A DNA stretch of 64,000 bases from Phoronis australis (lineage: Eukaryota; Phoronida; Phoronidae), in the NCBI GenBank assembly GCA_002633005.1, contig NMRA01000601.1, forward strand, positions 1 to 64,000. Direction: 5' to 3'. The notes under the pieces were generated by a model that did not search any database, was not told the DNA's origin, and saw nothing but the letters and a program-made list of their open reading frames with translations. Position numbers and translations under genes: made by a program. Positions 1-50,394 of the stretch are shown piece after piece. The stretch's first letter is position 1. The number at the start of each line of letters is the position of its first letter.

Positions 1-149
1 CCCCCCCCCCCCTGGGTGCGCGCATGTGGGTGGGTTGGAGGAGAATGCAGAGCAGCTGTTTGGACTATGGACTGTGAGTCGCGTGACCCAAGTTTGCATC
101 CAGACTACAAGCACTGTTCTTATTGGGCCGTTCTAGCAGAACTTACTAA

Positions 150-345
150 CCTGAGACAAATGTTAAAAGTTTCGTAAGTTTCAAAATAAAAGTTAAATTT
201 GTCTCAAAACCAATGTAAAAAAGATCTTAAGTTGATTAAGTATTTGGCATAAGTTTTGTCTTAATTTTGACTAACTTATCGAATGTGGAAGTTTCAAACT
301 TTCGAAGTTAAGACAAATCTGTAACTTAAGTCAAAAATGAAATTA
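150..345 (+). repeat. AT-rich dispersed repeat with cttaag motifs, copy 1
   Basis: This segment, rich in gacaaa, cttaag and aagtttcaaa motifs, is recognisably related to 37395-37590. Shared landmarks in the same order are gatcttaagtt, a ggaagtttcaaa block, and a closing agacaa...cttaagt...aaaaatgat. It is probably a short non-autonomous element. I did not define its ends. Confidence 0.5.
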
Positions 346-625
346 CTGAAGTCAGTTTCTTCGAACAAGCTCATGCTCTCGCCTTCGGGTGCTTAGCCTT
401 ACTTAGGTGTGTGGAGGGGGAGGTGAGTTTCATGTAAACCGGTGCCCGATACCGCCAGGACTACCTTCATGAGCGTTTAAAAACATGAACGCAAGTTTTG
501 TGAAAAACACTGCCCATTGTACTAGTTTGGTGGAAGTCTCTGCATGCTGACAGCTTCAAACGTTTGCTGCTTTGCAAGTAATGCTCATTTGCATGTTTCA
601 AAGGAGCTATTCCGTTCAGCAACGA

Positions 626-745
626 TAGGACCTCGCTAAAAAGCAAGACTTCGCGACATTACGAGAGATATTGCCGTGTATTTTAAATGAGAACACGTGA
701 CGTTGGCTAGATTCTAGCTAGGTCCTGGCGTAGGTCCTGGCGTTA
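626..745 (+). mobile_element. Short inverted-repeat element (AGGACCTCGC family), copy 1
   Basis: It begins taggacctcgctaaaaagc and ends near taggtcctgg. The core reads cgagagatattgccgtgta followed by aatgagaacacgtgac. The same core occurs at about 4095-4213 (same strand) and, reversed, at 18129-18250. The best-preserved ends form a terminal inverted repeat around AGGACCTCGCTAAAAAGC, as in a MITE. No coding capacity. Confidence 0.6.
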
Positions 746-1161
746 CTGAACGCACGCTCGCATTCCTTACTGAGAAGGGAAGTGCTCAATGCCGTAAACT
801 GACACGTTGTTACCAAGGAGTGTGAATGGAATATGTACTAGACTTCTTGCTGTGACCAGCCAACTTGTAGAGCCTGGTGTCAACTAAAATTAAATGGGTT
901 TCTTTAAGGCCTGAAATTCGGCACCTAGTTTTTCCTTAAGGAACAGGTTGCGATCAATTTCGTAACCGTAAGCTCAGATAGACTAAACAACTGTTGTTTT
1001 ATATATCTGAGCCGTAAGCGATCTCATTAAAAGTTAGCTTTCGTGATGGAACATGATTTTATTGTCACTTTAAATATAGTTAAGTCAGTTGGAGATAGTG
1101 GTACCTGTCAACTTGAATTTTGGGTTAAAATGTTTTGTTTTTCGATGAATTGCGTTTTCAG

Positions 1162-1304
1162 TTCGTATGGGAGGGGTCATCCTAGTGTCCCACGATGAGC
1201 CGTTGATCCGCGTTGTGTGCAAAGAACTGGGGGTATTTAGCGGAGGCACGATAGCAGCACTGAACGGGGATTTCGTAGAGCAGGAGCTGGCGGCAGAAAG
1301 TTGA
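1162..1304 (+). CDS. ABCF3-like ATPase, terminal coding exon (partial gene)
   Basis: A typical acceptor (gcgttttcag) precedes an open exon that starts by completing a codon with two bases and ends at TGA 1302-1304. The peptide includes GGVILVSHDEPLIRVVCKEL, then a GG turn and NGDF. This matches the end of the second nucleotide-binding domain of ABCF proteins: the beta strand before the H-switch, the SHDE histidine motif, and the RxVCxEL(W)V stretch most like ABCF3. ABCF ATPases act at ribosomes in translation control and lack membrane domains. Walker A, signature and Walker B motifs would lie upstream of the window. The conserved LWV reads LGV here and the tail after the domain is short, so a diverged or retired copy is possible. 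Confidence 0.72.
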
Positions 1305-2304
1305 TTGGACTCAAGTCACGTGATTATGTAGTGTTATTTTTGACGCCAATCAGCGATATTTTGAAAAATCTCCAATTTCGAATAACTTTAGAACATTAAA
1401 TCTGAAATAGGTGATCAGATTCAAATGAAACTGTAAATTCTTCACTGTACTGTTCTTGAAAAACGCCGTTGGACTTGTTTTCAAAAGTTTCCGCTTTGGC
1501 ATGGGGAGCTATCAAATGTTGGGACTGTAAGGGTTTTTGTGAAAGAGTTTGAAAGTCACATAAAATAGAAACGAAATGCTAATTTAAAAAACTGTAACAA
1601 CGTTTTTGATATTTCCTCTTGAAAATTTATATCAAACCAAATTTGGTCTTGTAGTAGATGCCATTGTTTGTCTATGAATAACTTCTGTTTTGCTGCACTG
1701 AATTTTAATAAAACGACGGGGCACATTACGCAGTTATTGGAAGGTTGGTATAAAGACAAGAATCAAGTTCTATAGACTTAATACTTTCAGGAAATATTTA
1801 CTTTTGCATAGTTTTAAGTTTGATTTTGCTAACTGCACACGCTTATTATTATGAAAAGATATGTGATAGTGAAGTTTCTTAGTTTCAAAAAAATCTCAAA
1901 GTCTGCCTTTTTCATAGGCTTAGATGCTGTTACCATGTTGCAATTTTTACAATTTGCGGAAACCATGCTGAAAATAAAATAATTTTTCTTTAAAGACCCA
2001 ATCACCCCCATCTTTGAAAACCATTATTTTGGTTCATGTTTTGGTGCGAACACTCTTTTGTTTTCAAAGGAATGAATTAGTGTTCCTAATAATAGAAAAT
2101 AATTTCAGGTGGTCTAGTACATGCACACGTTGTACCGACTGGCCGATAGACGGGCCCTTTGAATTGATCGCCTGGGACCACTTTGTACTTTGTTGTCACT
2201 TGTACCACTCCACCTCTTCAGTTAGTGTTCGTAACTACACGTGGCAAAACGATCGACCAAGAGGACTTCACTGATGACTTCAACCGGAAGAATTTATCAC
2301 TAGC

Positions 2305-2450
2305 AGGGTCGGATTCAGGATTTTGATTTAGGGGGGCCAGGGCAGAATATTATCCACGATTCTTTCCGTCAGACATTCGCATCCCCAGAGTGCCAAAAGG
2401 AATCTGGGAGAATTTTAGGGGGGCATGCCCCCCCTCTAAATCCGCCACTG
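2305..2450 (+). mobile_element. MITE-like element with G/C runs, copy 1
   Basis: A short element beginning ggtcggattcaggattt and ending in aaatccgccac, so its ends are imperfect inverted repeats. Internal landmarks are gggcagaatatt, a cgtcagacattcgca block, a ctgggagaattttag block and C-runs. The same order occurs at 63776-63933, and in reverse at 32182-32350. No open frame. Confidence 0.68.
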
Positions 2451-3230
2451 ACTATAATCTTGATTTATTCCAATTTTGCCATTTCGCCTTGCCCTATTAT
2501 TAGCATTGCATGGGTCTCTCTGTTAAAAGTTTGATGAAACAAAATTGCAGCGTTGTAACATTTCTTTTACCATGAAGAAACATTACTTAACTGTAGTATT
2601 TCTCTTTTTCTAAAGAATGCTTATTTGTTCTGTCCTGAATATAAAATCTCCAGCATTGGTACATCGATCTTTCTTTGTGAATTCATTTAAAAATTACGTC
2701 TCTACGCTTGGAAACGGATGCAATTATGGTAATTACAGTATGGCAGAAATAGGCAGCTCTGTTGAAAACAGTCTGATAAAAGTACAACAAAAAGACATGA
2801 TTAAATGAGTTCCATGAGTTGCTGTGTGGACTTTATTAGATATCTATGTCGCGTTTTCCCCGTGTGTGGGTGGGTGCAGGTGGTTACCAACCGGTACTAC
2901 TGGCTTTAGGTGCGACGATAGACTGAAGACTCACGTTCGAGTTAATAACTTTCACAAGCCCTACTCAAACAAAGCGTCCGACGTCTGTTCTACGCTCCAG
3001 CCAGTGCTGCGAAGCCTTGACTCGTGATGAACTTCCGAGTCACTTTCAGCAACTATTACACCCCATGATTCAAATAACCTGCTGTCTTTGTAGCTGCGGC
3101 TCTCTGTTGACTATCGCCGTAACTGCTAATTCTCTTCAGTACAACTCAACTATAATCCTCTCAACTGTTTAATTGGTTAACTGCTTGTCCCAAACCCGCC
3201 GTGCCTGGGTCTTTATAGACTCATGCAATG

Positions 3231-3367
3231 TTCTAGAACTTTTCACCAGTTCAAGCACATTCTAGAACTTTCAGGAATCTACCCAATCTTTCTACAATCA
3301 TATACTAGTCTCTAGATTGTCGCAGATTACATTAATCACTTACACGTTAGAGTCTTCTAGAATGTTC
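3231..3367. promoter_or_regulatory. Cluster of heat-shock-element-like motifs
   Basis: Three nearby sites match the HSF consensus of alternating nGAAn/nTTCn units. Positions 3260-3277 read TTCtaGAActTTCagGAA, four perfectly phased units. Positions 3355-3367 read TTCtaGAAtgTTC, three phased units. Positions 3231-3238 read TTCtaGAA with an off-phase third unit. The clustering suggests a stress-responsive promoter or the LTR of a retroelement. No adjoining gene clearly uses it. Confidence 0.4.
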
Positions 3368-4094
3368 CACACTATTCTGCAGTAAACAAATTACATCATC
3401 ACTGTGCTGACCTCTGGGATCATGCCAATCAATAACACAAACAGAACAACAAAACAAAATAAAACTAAGAACAGTGTCAGTTTATATTCTGACAATCTTG
3501 CAATTTGGAAAAATATATGCCTTTATTTGTAATGTTACATTTTAAGCCTATTTCTAGTGCTGCTTCAGCAATATGACTATTACCGTGGTGTCCCGTTTAT
3601 GTTAATAAAAGTTCTGCGTAAAAATTACGGCTTTAGAGGGCATTCACAAGACTCATAAAATGTCTAAAATGTCCATTCTCAGTAAAAAATTAGGGCTGTA
3701 GAGGGGGTTCATGCCACTCATAAAATTTCTGCAAAAGGCATCGATTTCTATGAACCAGATTTGTAACTGTTCAATAGATGTCAATTGAATGTGGCAGTGA
3801 ATGTTGTGGAAATTTTGTATATTTGAGTCATAAAATTTAAAATATGATACGACATACTTGAAAATTCTTAGCATGCCTTGTGTTTGAGAGCAAGAGTACA
3901 TTACTGTGTTGATGCCGCATGACAGAAATGACGGTCATAAAGCAACATTTGTCAAATCTCCATTTCTTGTAGCAAGGCAATCAGCCTTTGAAAATGGAAA
4001 CGACGACAATTTTCGTAACTATTATTTTTGTGCGAAATAGGTGAGCAATTACCGTAGTAATCTCTATCAAGACTGCCCTGGTAGAGTTCAGAAA

Positions 4095-4213
4095 CCCTAG
4101 CACCTAGTTGTAAAGCAGGACTTTGCGAGATTACGTAAGAAATTGCCGTGTATCTTAGATGAGAACAAGTGATTTTGGCTTAGGTTTTCGCGAGGCCCTA
4201 TAGTGTTACTGAA
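4095..4213 (+). mobile_element. Short inverted-repeat element (AGGACCTCGC family), copy 2
   Basis: The core aaattgccgtgtatctt, followed by agatgagaacaagtga, matches the copy at 626-745. Its left end is degraded (cctagcacctagttg), and its right end reads gaggccctatagtgttactgaac. Non-coding. Confidence 0.5.
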
Positions 4214-4292
4214 CTCATACCTCTCTCGTTGGGTAACAAAAGTTGACCTTCAACTACGTACACGGCTTCCTTAGTTGCAAAATAATGAAACT

Positions 4293-4429
4293 GTAGTATT
4301 GGTGCCGCTGTAGTATTGGTGCCGCTGTAGTATTGGTGCCGCTGTAGTATTGGGGGCCGCAGTAGTATTGGTGCCGCTGTAGTATTGGTGCCGCTGTAGT
4401 ATTGGTGCCGCTGTAGTATTGGTGCCGCT
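4293..4429 (+). repeat. 17-bp minisatellite, 8 units
   Basis: Eight head-to-tail units of gtagtattggtgccgct. Unit 4 is 18 bp and carries changes (gtagtattgggggccgca). It sits in a segment whose flanks (ccttcaactacgt...gcaaaataatgaaactg and ccgctgttca) reappear at about 7272-7400, where the array is reduced to a trace. The array therefore expanded, or contracted, after a local duplication. Confidence 0.9.
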
Positions 4430-5157
4430 GTTCAATCAATACTTTCAATGACTTGTCTGGCTACATTTTAAAGTACGGACGCAACAATATTCTCACGGCC
4501 AAAAAGCTGTCTCAGGAGTGAATATAGTATTTAAATATATAAACACTTTCTGGAATAAATTCTGCAATATTTTGGAGATCGAAAATTTCGCTTTTGTACA
4601 TTTAAGCGACCGATTTTTGACTCTTATGCTTTCTAGTTTGATTGTATTTGTGTACACAAAGTGGTGAAAACATTTACTTGAACGAATCTACCGCTCGGGT
4701 TAGCGCCCAGTTTTTAAAAGCCTCATGCTCTACTAACGCGACTCCTGTTTTTTAATTTTTCTATTGAAAAGGTAATAACCCACGCAGTCTGTGAAAAAGA
4801 CAATTTTTAAATAACTATTTGCTTTTTGTATAGTTGCATACATACAATAAACAAGTCTTGATCTGGGTTTAAACCTGAGCCGAGAAAACTATTTATGGAT
4901 TAGGGCTAAGAAAGTTTGTAATACTGCTTTAATCGTACATTTTAATAATCATGTGTCGGTATACAATAATAAATTTGTTATTCAAAATGTCAAAGAAGTG
5001 AAATACAACTTTATATGTTAGCAAATTAAACAATTATCTATTCCTATATCTGTGGAAGCTTGCCCTGGCGAGGCAGTTAAATCCTTCATCGTTTCATTTA
5101 CGTCCATTTACCGTTGACAATAAACTATCCTCATGGTGACAAGATCTGGACCTCGAA
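4430..5157. other. Intergenic stretch, nothing recognised
   Basis: AT-rich DNA with no long open frame, no recognisable homology and no defined repeat. The first part (to about 4490) still matches the flank of the second copy of the local duplication near 7370-7405. Confidence 0.4.
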
Positions 5158-5424
5158 TTATAATGGTCTATAACACAACTGAGGTACATTGACGGAAAAC
5201 TGTACACCCAATGGTTTATTGAATTTCACTGAGGGTACTTCTCTCAGAGTTTTTACCTTGCAGGTATCCCTGGCCTTGTATGTATCTTGCTCCGATGGTA
5301 TTTTTGGAAGGTCAACGAAGTGGTATTGTCTCGGATGCGTTGTTTTATCATCATACGTCATTGTTTCGGTCGCATACCCTTTTCCCAATGCGAGCGGCCC
5401 CTGGGTTGGGTCTACCAGTTGCAA
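5158..5424 (-). CDS. Unrecognised open frame, possible exon
   Basis: An open frame on the minus strand runs from a stop just above position 5450 down to 5158. It lacks an ATG near its start. The translation has a charged, protein-like composition with segments such as HFVDLPKIPSEQDTYKARD and ends NVPQLCYRPL. I recognise no family. It lies 3' of the LicD-like gene on the same strand, but that gene has its own stop at 5842-5844, so this would be a separate exon. A chance open frame is equally possible. Confidence 0.2.
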   Translation of the reverse strand: MQLVDPTQGPLALGKGYATETMTYDDKTTHPRQYHFVDLPKIPSEQDTYKARDTCKVKTLREVPSVKFNKPLGVQFSVNVPQLCYRPL

Positions 5425-5841
5425 GTTGACAAACAGAACCGAATCGAGTTTAATTTAAAGCGGCAACAAACTGGCGATAGAAACTATCACTTCAGTGATT
5501 TATCCCACTTATCGCAAAAATTGGTCTCAACTTGTAACTCAATATGAAGTGATTTTCAGTCGTACAAATATCTAACTGTTCAATCTATTGCGTGAGATCA
5601 TGCTCGGCCAACAAAATGCGTGACACGTCAACGTGTACAGCCGGCCTAGACTCTTGAAAGCAATAGTGACGAACCCCCGGCTCCGTACAAACCCAGAAAA
5701 TAGACTTGTTTTGACGAAGGAAATTTTTATACCAACTTATAACGATAAGTGATCTTTGTAAAAAACTGCGTTTTGTGACGGAAGACGGATCGAATTATAA
5801 CCTATTGAATAAACATTTTCTCAAAAATTTCGCGTATCGTT

Positions 5842-6564
5842 TCAAGCAAACCAACATTTCCACTTGTATGGCACTACATAATTCCACGACAAAGGATACC
5901 TCATTTTCAAGAACTTTACATACTTGTGTGGAACATTTACCCTTGTGCCCAAAAACTGCACGTGCTGAAGAGGAAATACCATAGAGTATTCTAACGTTGT
6001 TTCACCAAGAACCTGTAAAAGAAATAATCGAGTTTTCGGAATCACATTGTTATGGTCCCGAACTTCTGGACTCGGCATATACTGACATAATCTCTCACCA
6101 AGACATTTTCTCCAGAAGAACATATCCATATTTACTGTAACTGATTCCGAGGCTGTTCTTACTAAATACGAAGCCCCTCGATAGTTTGTCCTGATTCCGT
6201 ATTTGGCCAATTTATCCTTAAACTGGGTTTGAAACACACTTTCCTCTTCGTCTGTGCCTCCTAAGCGGCTGAAATCAACATCACCGTCGTGTCGAATTAT
6301 GTCTCTGTTTCTGTAATAGCCTAGCAGGCTGCCATAGTCCAACCAATAACTCTGGTTTAAAGAATTTAAGACTTCGGCCACTGTCCTCAGAACAAAGCGC
6401 ATTTTCGTCATTTTTAAGTCGCTCAACACACAGTCGTCGTTGTAATAATGGAAACCAAACGGCATTACTATTGAGTGTAGAATGAATATAAATAGGCCGC
6501 TAACTATTGGTAAGAACATGCACGTTCTTCCGTGGCGAAATCGCAACTTTTTGACGACGTTCAT
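5842..6564 (-). CDS. LicD/fukutin-like type II membrane protein
   Basis: A single-exon frame of 240 residues starting at ATG 6564 (the frame is open a little further upstream, without another ATG). Residues 1-14 are a basic cytoplasmic tail and about 15-38 a single membrane segment. The rest is a lumenal LicD-type domain with WLDYGSLLGYYR (residues 74-85), the acidic metal-site motif HDGDVDFS (92-99) and VNMDMFFW (144-151). It ends YKWKCWFA. LicD/fukutin/FKRP proteins belong to the nucleotidyltransferase fold and transfer phosphocholine or ribitol-phosphate onto glycans in the Golgi. The substrate here cannot be read from sequence. All key acidic residues are present, so it is probably active. 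A decayed tandem copy follows at 7487-8212. Confidence 0.75.
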   Translation of the reverse strand: MNVVKKLRFRHGRTCMFLPIVSGLFIFILHSIVMPFGFHYYNDDCVLSDLKMTKMRFVLRTVAEVLNSLNQSYWLDYGSLLGYYRNRDIIRHDGDVDFSRLGGTDEEESVFQTQFKDKLAKYGIRTNYRGASYLVRTASESVTVNMDMFFWRKCLGERLCQYMPSPEVRDHNNVIPKTRLFLLQVLGETTLEYSMVFPLQHVQFLGTRVNVPHKYVKFLKMRYPLSWNYVVPYKWKCWFA

Positions 6565-6621
6565 GCTCCACTTGTTATGAAAGGGTTGCAAATAACCAAA
6601 GCGTTCAGCGATAAACGACAA

Positions 6622-7011
6622 ACACGTCGGTTCAAAGTTTGTTTGCTGTGCGTGAACTTGGAATCCTGATTAATCTCAAAATTTCCCCTTTACCGTAACT
6701 TGTGACAAAGAATCGGAGGAATATTCGAATGGTTAAATCAAGGAGTGTAGTAGTACTTGGTTAAATTAATTATTGTTTGGTGAATAAGATCGCCAATAGT
6801 TAAAAAATATAGGTTAAAATTTATGTCATTTTATTGAATTGTAATTTGATTTAGTGAGGTGCAAATTTTATCAACGTGAACGTGATTATTTGAGTGAACT
6901 TGTCAAATTTTACCGTGTATTCCAAGTTCACGCATACGCGATCTTGAAGATCCTTAGCAAGATTCCCGGTTCACGCACAGCACGTGAATGCTGACCTGTC
7001 CTTTAACCCCG
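6622..7011. other. Upstream region of the LicD-like gene
   Basis: About 0.4 kb of AT-rich DNA upstream of the minus-strand LicD-like gene. I see no clear core promoter element. It ends at the inverted-repeat element at 7012. Confidence 0.35.
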
Positions 7012-7268
7012 GGGGTCACTCATATTGACAAGGTGCCCGCAAGCGTGTACCAAAAATTGTGGGTAAGCGGTACTTTTCAATAAGTTTTGCGGGTCCCGCG
7101 CGGTGTCCAATGTGCCCCTAAATTTCCATTTTGTCTCCGTGAAGCAGGTTATTCTACCCCGCAAAAAAGGGTGGGAGTTAGCAGACCTGGCACCCGCAAT
7201 GGGGGGGGGGGGTCTCTCAGCAATTTTTGTTGCATGCCTGCTTGCATCTTGCCAACATGAGTGACCCC
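7012..7268. mobile_element. 257-bp TIR element (GGGGTCACTCAT ends)
   Basis: The left end reads GGGGTCACTCATATTGACA. The right end is the inverse of GGGGTCACTCATGTTGGCA, so the terminal inverted repeats match at 17 of 19 positions. The interior holds G/C runs (a poly-G at about 7201-7212) and no coding potential. It lies immediately beside the start of the second copy of the LicD-region duplication (ccttcaactacg at 7272). Confidence 0.75.
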
Positions 7269-7486
7269 AGGGCCTTCAACTACGTTCACGGCTTTCACCC
7301 TTTGCTTTGGTTGCAAAATAATGAAACTGTATAGTTGCCGCTGTTCAGTCAATACTTTCGTAAGCTTGTCTGACTAGTGACATTTTCAAACACTGACGCA
7401 ACAACGGAAAGAATGTTATTTATATGTCCTCGATAACAGAAACGCGCGTTCATTTAGGCCTGGACAAAGTACATGTAGCGAGCTAA

Positions 7487-8212
7487 CCAACATTTCCACT
7501 TGTATGGCACTACATAATTCCACGACAAAGGATACCTCATTTTTAAGAACTTTACATACTTGAGTGGAACATTTACCCTTGTCATGCCCAAAAACTGCAC
7601 GTGCTGAAGAAGAAGTACGATAGAGTATTCTTAGACTGTTTCACCAAGAACCTGCCAGTGTAACAGAAATAATGGAGTTTTTGCAATCACATTGATATGG
7701 TCCCATGCTTCTGGACTCGGCATATACTGACATAATCTGTCACCAAGACATTTTCTCCAGAAGAACATATCAATATTTACTGTAAGTGATTCGGAGGCCG
7801 TTGTTACTGAAAACGGAGCTCCTAGATAGTGTGTCCTGATTTTGTATTTGGCCAATTCATCCCTAAAATTCAGTTAAAACGCCTTTTCCTCTTCGTCTGT
7901 TCCTCCTAAACGGCTGAAATCAAGTTGAACTATGTCCCTGTTTCAGTAATAGCCTAGCAGGCTGCCATAGTCCAACCAATAACTTTGGTTTAAAGCATTC
8001 TAGACTTCGGCTACTGTCATCAGCATCAAGAGCATTTTCATCATTTTTAAGTCGCCCAACACACAGTCGTCGTGGTAATAATGGATACCAAACAGTATTA
8101 TTATTGTGTGCAGAATGAATATAACTACGGCGCTAACTATTGGTAAGAACATGCAAATACGTTTTTCTACGGCGAAATCGCAATTTTCTATTAAAAGACG
8201 TGTACTCTCCAC
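7487..8212 (-). pseudogene. LicD/fukutin-like pseudogene (tandem copy)
   Basis: Reading down the minus strand, this aligns along nearly its whole length with the gene at 5842-6564. Preserved stretches include the membrane segment (CMFLPIVSAVVIFILHTI), YWLDYGSLLGYY, VNIDMFFWRKCLG and YPLSWNYVVPYKWKCW. It is broken several ways: the start ATG region is altered; stops follow TVAEV, GYY and EEKAF; and small indels disrupt the frame near 7655. A four-codon loss turns the HDGDVDFS motif into QLDFS, removing the metal-binding acidic residues. It cannot make an active enzyme. Confidence 0.85.
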
Positions 8213-9771
8213 GCCATGCCGTTCTTCGATACGAGGTTTTCTAATTTTTGTGTGAATGGGGAATCATCGGGCCGATTGAGCCATTACCACTGGAATTGAC
8301 GGAATCATAAATAAGGGCAAACACCGGCGAGTAACTGCAAGAGGGACACATTTCAGTAATTTTACCAAATTGTGAACTCAAGTCGCTCTTGAGAAAGAAA
8401 AAAACTGTTCTGTTTTTGTGAATGGAGACTGATCGGCTTAGGCCAGGAAGCAACTGACCGCGGAGCGTGTCAAATTGCGCTTCGCGTCTTCGCTGGGTGG
8501 AGGGATACCCTCACAGAGGAGCATGGGGGACGTGCCGCTGACTTGTAGGTTAGTGATTGATTCTGGCAGAGTCCCCACATACATATGTACATAATCTTTA
8601 TTTACACTCGTACATTCACAAATACAAACATTAGCCAAAGACTAGTCCGATGAAGCAGAGTAATAAACTGATAACAAAAATACAAAGGAGTATTTACAAA
8701 TATACAGCTACATGCAAATTAAGCTCTAAATACATTAAACCAACTACAAAGGAAAAGCTGACTAACAAAAACTTACATGAAGCATTATTATTTAGATCAC
8801 TAGGTAATGAAAGTATAGTGGGGAACGTGTAACTAAAAACGTTTCTAAATCTTGATATGGATCAATGATTGAGTTAGTGAAGTGGACATATAAATATATA
8901 TAAACACATTTACCAGAAAATTAGCTAATGGACGATAAGCTGTAATATTTAGAAAAGATATGTACAAAAATGATTAAGTCTAACTACTAATTAATATGAG
9001 ATAAAACAAACTGATATAAAATATTGAAACGGGGTAACAGTTACACATAGATCTTTAAGTTCAGTTGAAGTGTTTTTACGTTTTTTTATCATCTTATTGT
9101 TGAGTTACAAAGTTTGAGTGCTACGAAAGTAAAACTGCGCAAGCCATATTTTATTGTGTTGACATTGGGAATGCGAAGATTCATTGAATCCTCTGAGATT
9201 TGCTGTAAGGATTCCATTTACGCCGGATAGCATCAAAACCAGGCCTATACTTGCACAGACAAAGATTTTGACGTCTGACCGCCTCGTTTCGTTCCTCAAG
9301 AATATTTCACGGCAAACTCAGTATAGAAATAACCGTTTGCACTCACATTCCGACCACCGTAATCCGCCTGACTGAGATCAGACTCACTCCCCCCATGCTG
9401 CACCCGGCCACCTGTTCTGAGTAGTGCCGGACTCAGTGGTCGAAAAGCCGGAGTCACCTTCCCTCATCATATGTCTTCGCAGTTTCTTGTTGTTGTCACC
9501 TTTTTGTGATTTTAATTCAGCGTTCTATTCCCTGGAAAATTTGAGCATGTACCTAATTAGTTAAAATTATTTCTGGTACCCGGCGTCGTGGCGGTGCGCT
9601 GTAGGCTATAATCAAAATTTGTTTGCTCAAAGTGCAGAGAAAATTCAAGGACTTGAGACAAGTTTATCGTTAATTTTTTGTTAGTAGTTTTGAAATGGTA
9701 TTAAATACAAAAAAGAATTTTCGGCTTCAATTCATGTAAAAATTTATTTCCCCACCACCGTGACCCACGGC
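8213..9771. other. Intergenic region upstream of CNK
   Basis: No gene supported. A minus-strand open frame near 9105-9299 contains a hydrophobic stretch (VKIFVCASIGLVLMLSGV) but has no ATG and no paired splice sites. The rest is AT-rich with no defined element. Confidence 0.35.
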
Positions 9772-9778
9772 TATAAAA
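9772..9778 (+). promoter_or_regulatory. Possible TATA box of CNK
   Basis: TATAAAA lies 105 bp upstream of the CNK start codon in otherwise ordinary DNA. If used, it would place transcription start near 9800 with a leader of about 80 nt. One such hexamer is expected by chance in AT-rich sequence, so this is weak. Confidence 0.2.
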
Positions 9779-9882
9779 TTTCCCCCAGGTCGGCAAATTT
9801 TCTGCAACATTTATTTCCACTAGGTGGCTCTGGGTACGAGAGCGTGGTCTCCCCTGTTCTAATGTATGTTTTTCTCGGCAAA

Positions 9883-49819
<39,937 letters not shown>

Positions 49820-50197
49820 TAGAGCAATATTCAACAACTTCAAGGGGCTTGTGAAGAGATTGGTGACTGGTCATTTTTTCAAAAAATATTTCTTTCGAAC
49901 ACGTGACTTTTTGTTGTTATGAATAGTGAAATTTAATATTCTGCATATCTTAAGTTAGACATAAAAAAATTCTCTGAATGTGTACTTGCCGTAGATGATT
50001 TAGGTAATCTCACAAAATTACTCATAATATTCTCTGGAGGCGACTGGGTGCAAGCAGAATTTATCATCAAAGAACGTGTTGGTCATAACCGGGCAAGACG
50101 GGAAATTTGCCGGGTAGTTAACATTTTGCAAACGTCATTCTGTAGTTAGTATTTTGGAACGATCAATCATGAGGTTACTTGTGTGTAATGTTGACAA

Positions 50198-50203
50198 AAT
50201 AAA
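50198..50203 (+). terminator. Possible CNK polyadenylation signal
   Basis: AATAAA lies 379 nt after the CNK stop codon in non-coding sequence. A simple hexamer match, so the exact cleavage site is uncertain. Confidence 0.35.
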
Positions 50204-50394
50204 CCGCCATAGCAATCAAAATTGATTCTTTGACCGGTTACTAGTGGCGCGTATCACAGGACATTTCCTTTAAGTGAACCAATTGTAGAGGAGCAGTTGT
50301 CAAGTGCACTTGATGCACAGATGGCTAAAAGAGAATGTGTTATTTTAACCCTAACTTTAGGTTGTGTTGGACATTAGTGACAAATATGTATGGA

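Larger units (their letters stand above)
1..1161 (+). other. Intron or upstream DNA of the ABCF3-like gene
   Basis: No further exon of the ABCF-like gene is recognisable here. The stretch opens with a C-run followed by a motif (ctgggtgcgcgcatgtgg) that recurs at 52053-52070. It also contains an AT-rich repeat at about 150-345 and an inverted-repeat element at about 626-745, each described separately. Confidence 0.5.
1305..4090. other. Intergenic stretch with scattered repeats
   Basis: No convincing gene. The stretch holds the GGCGGATCC-type element at 2305-2450, heat-shock-element-like motifs at 3231-3367, and a diverged piece of an ACAACATGGCTGAC-family repeat near 3910-4065. Short open frames here have no homology I recognise and no paired splice signals. 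The region 2850-3500 has the feel of a solo LTR or regulatory DNA, but I could not delimit ends. Confidence 0.4.
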
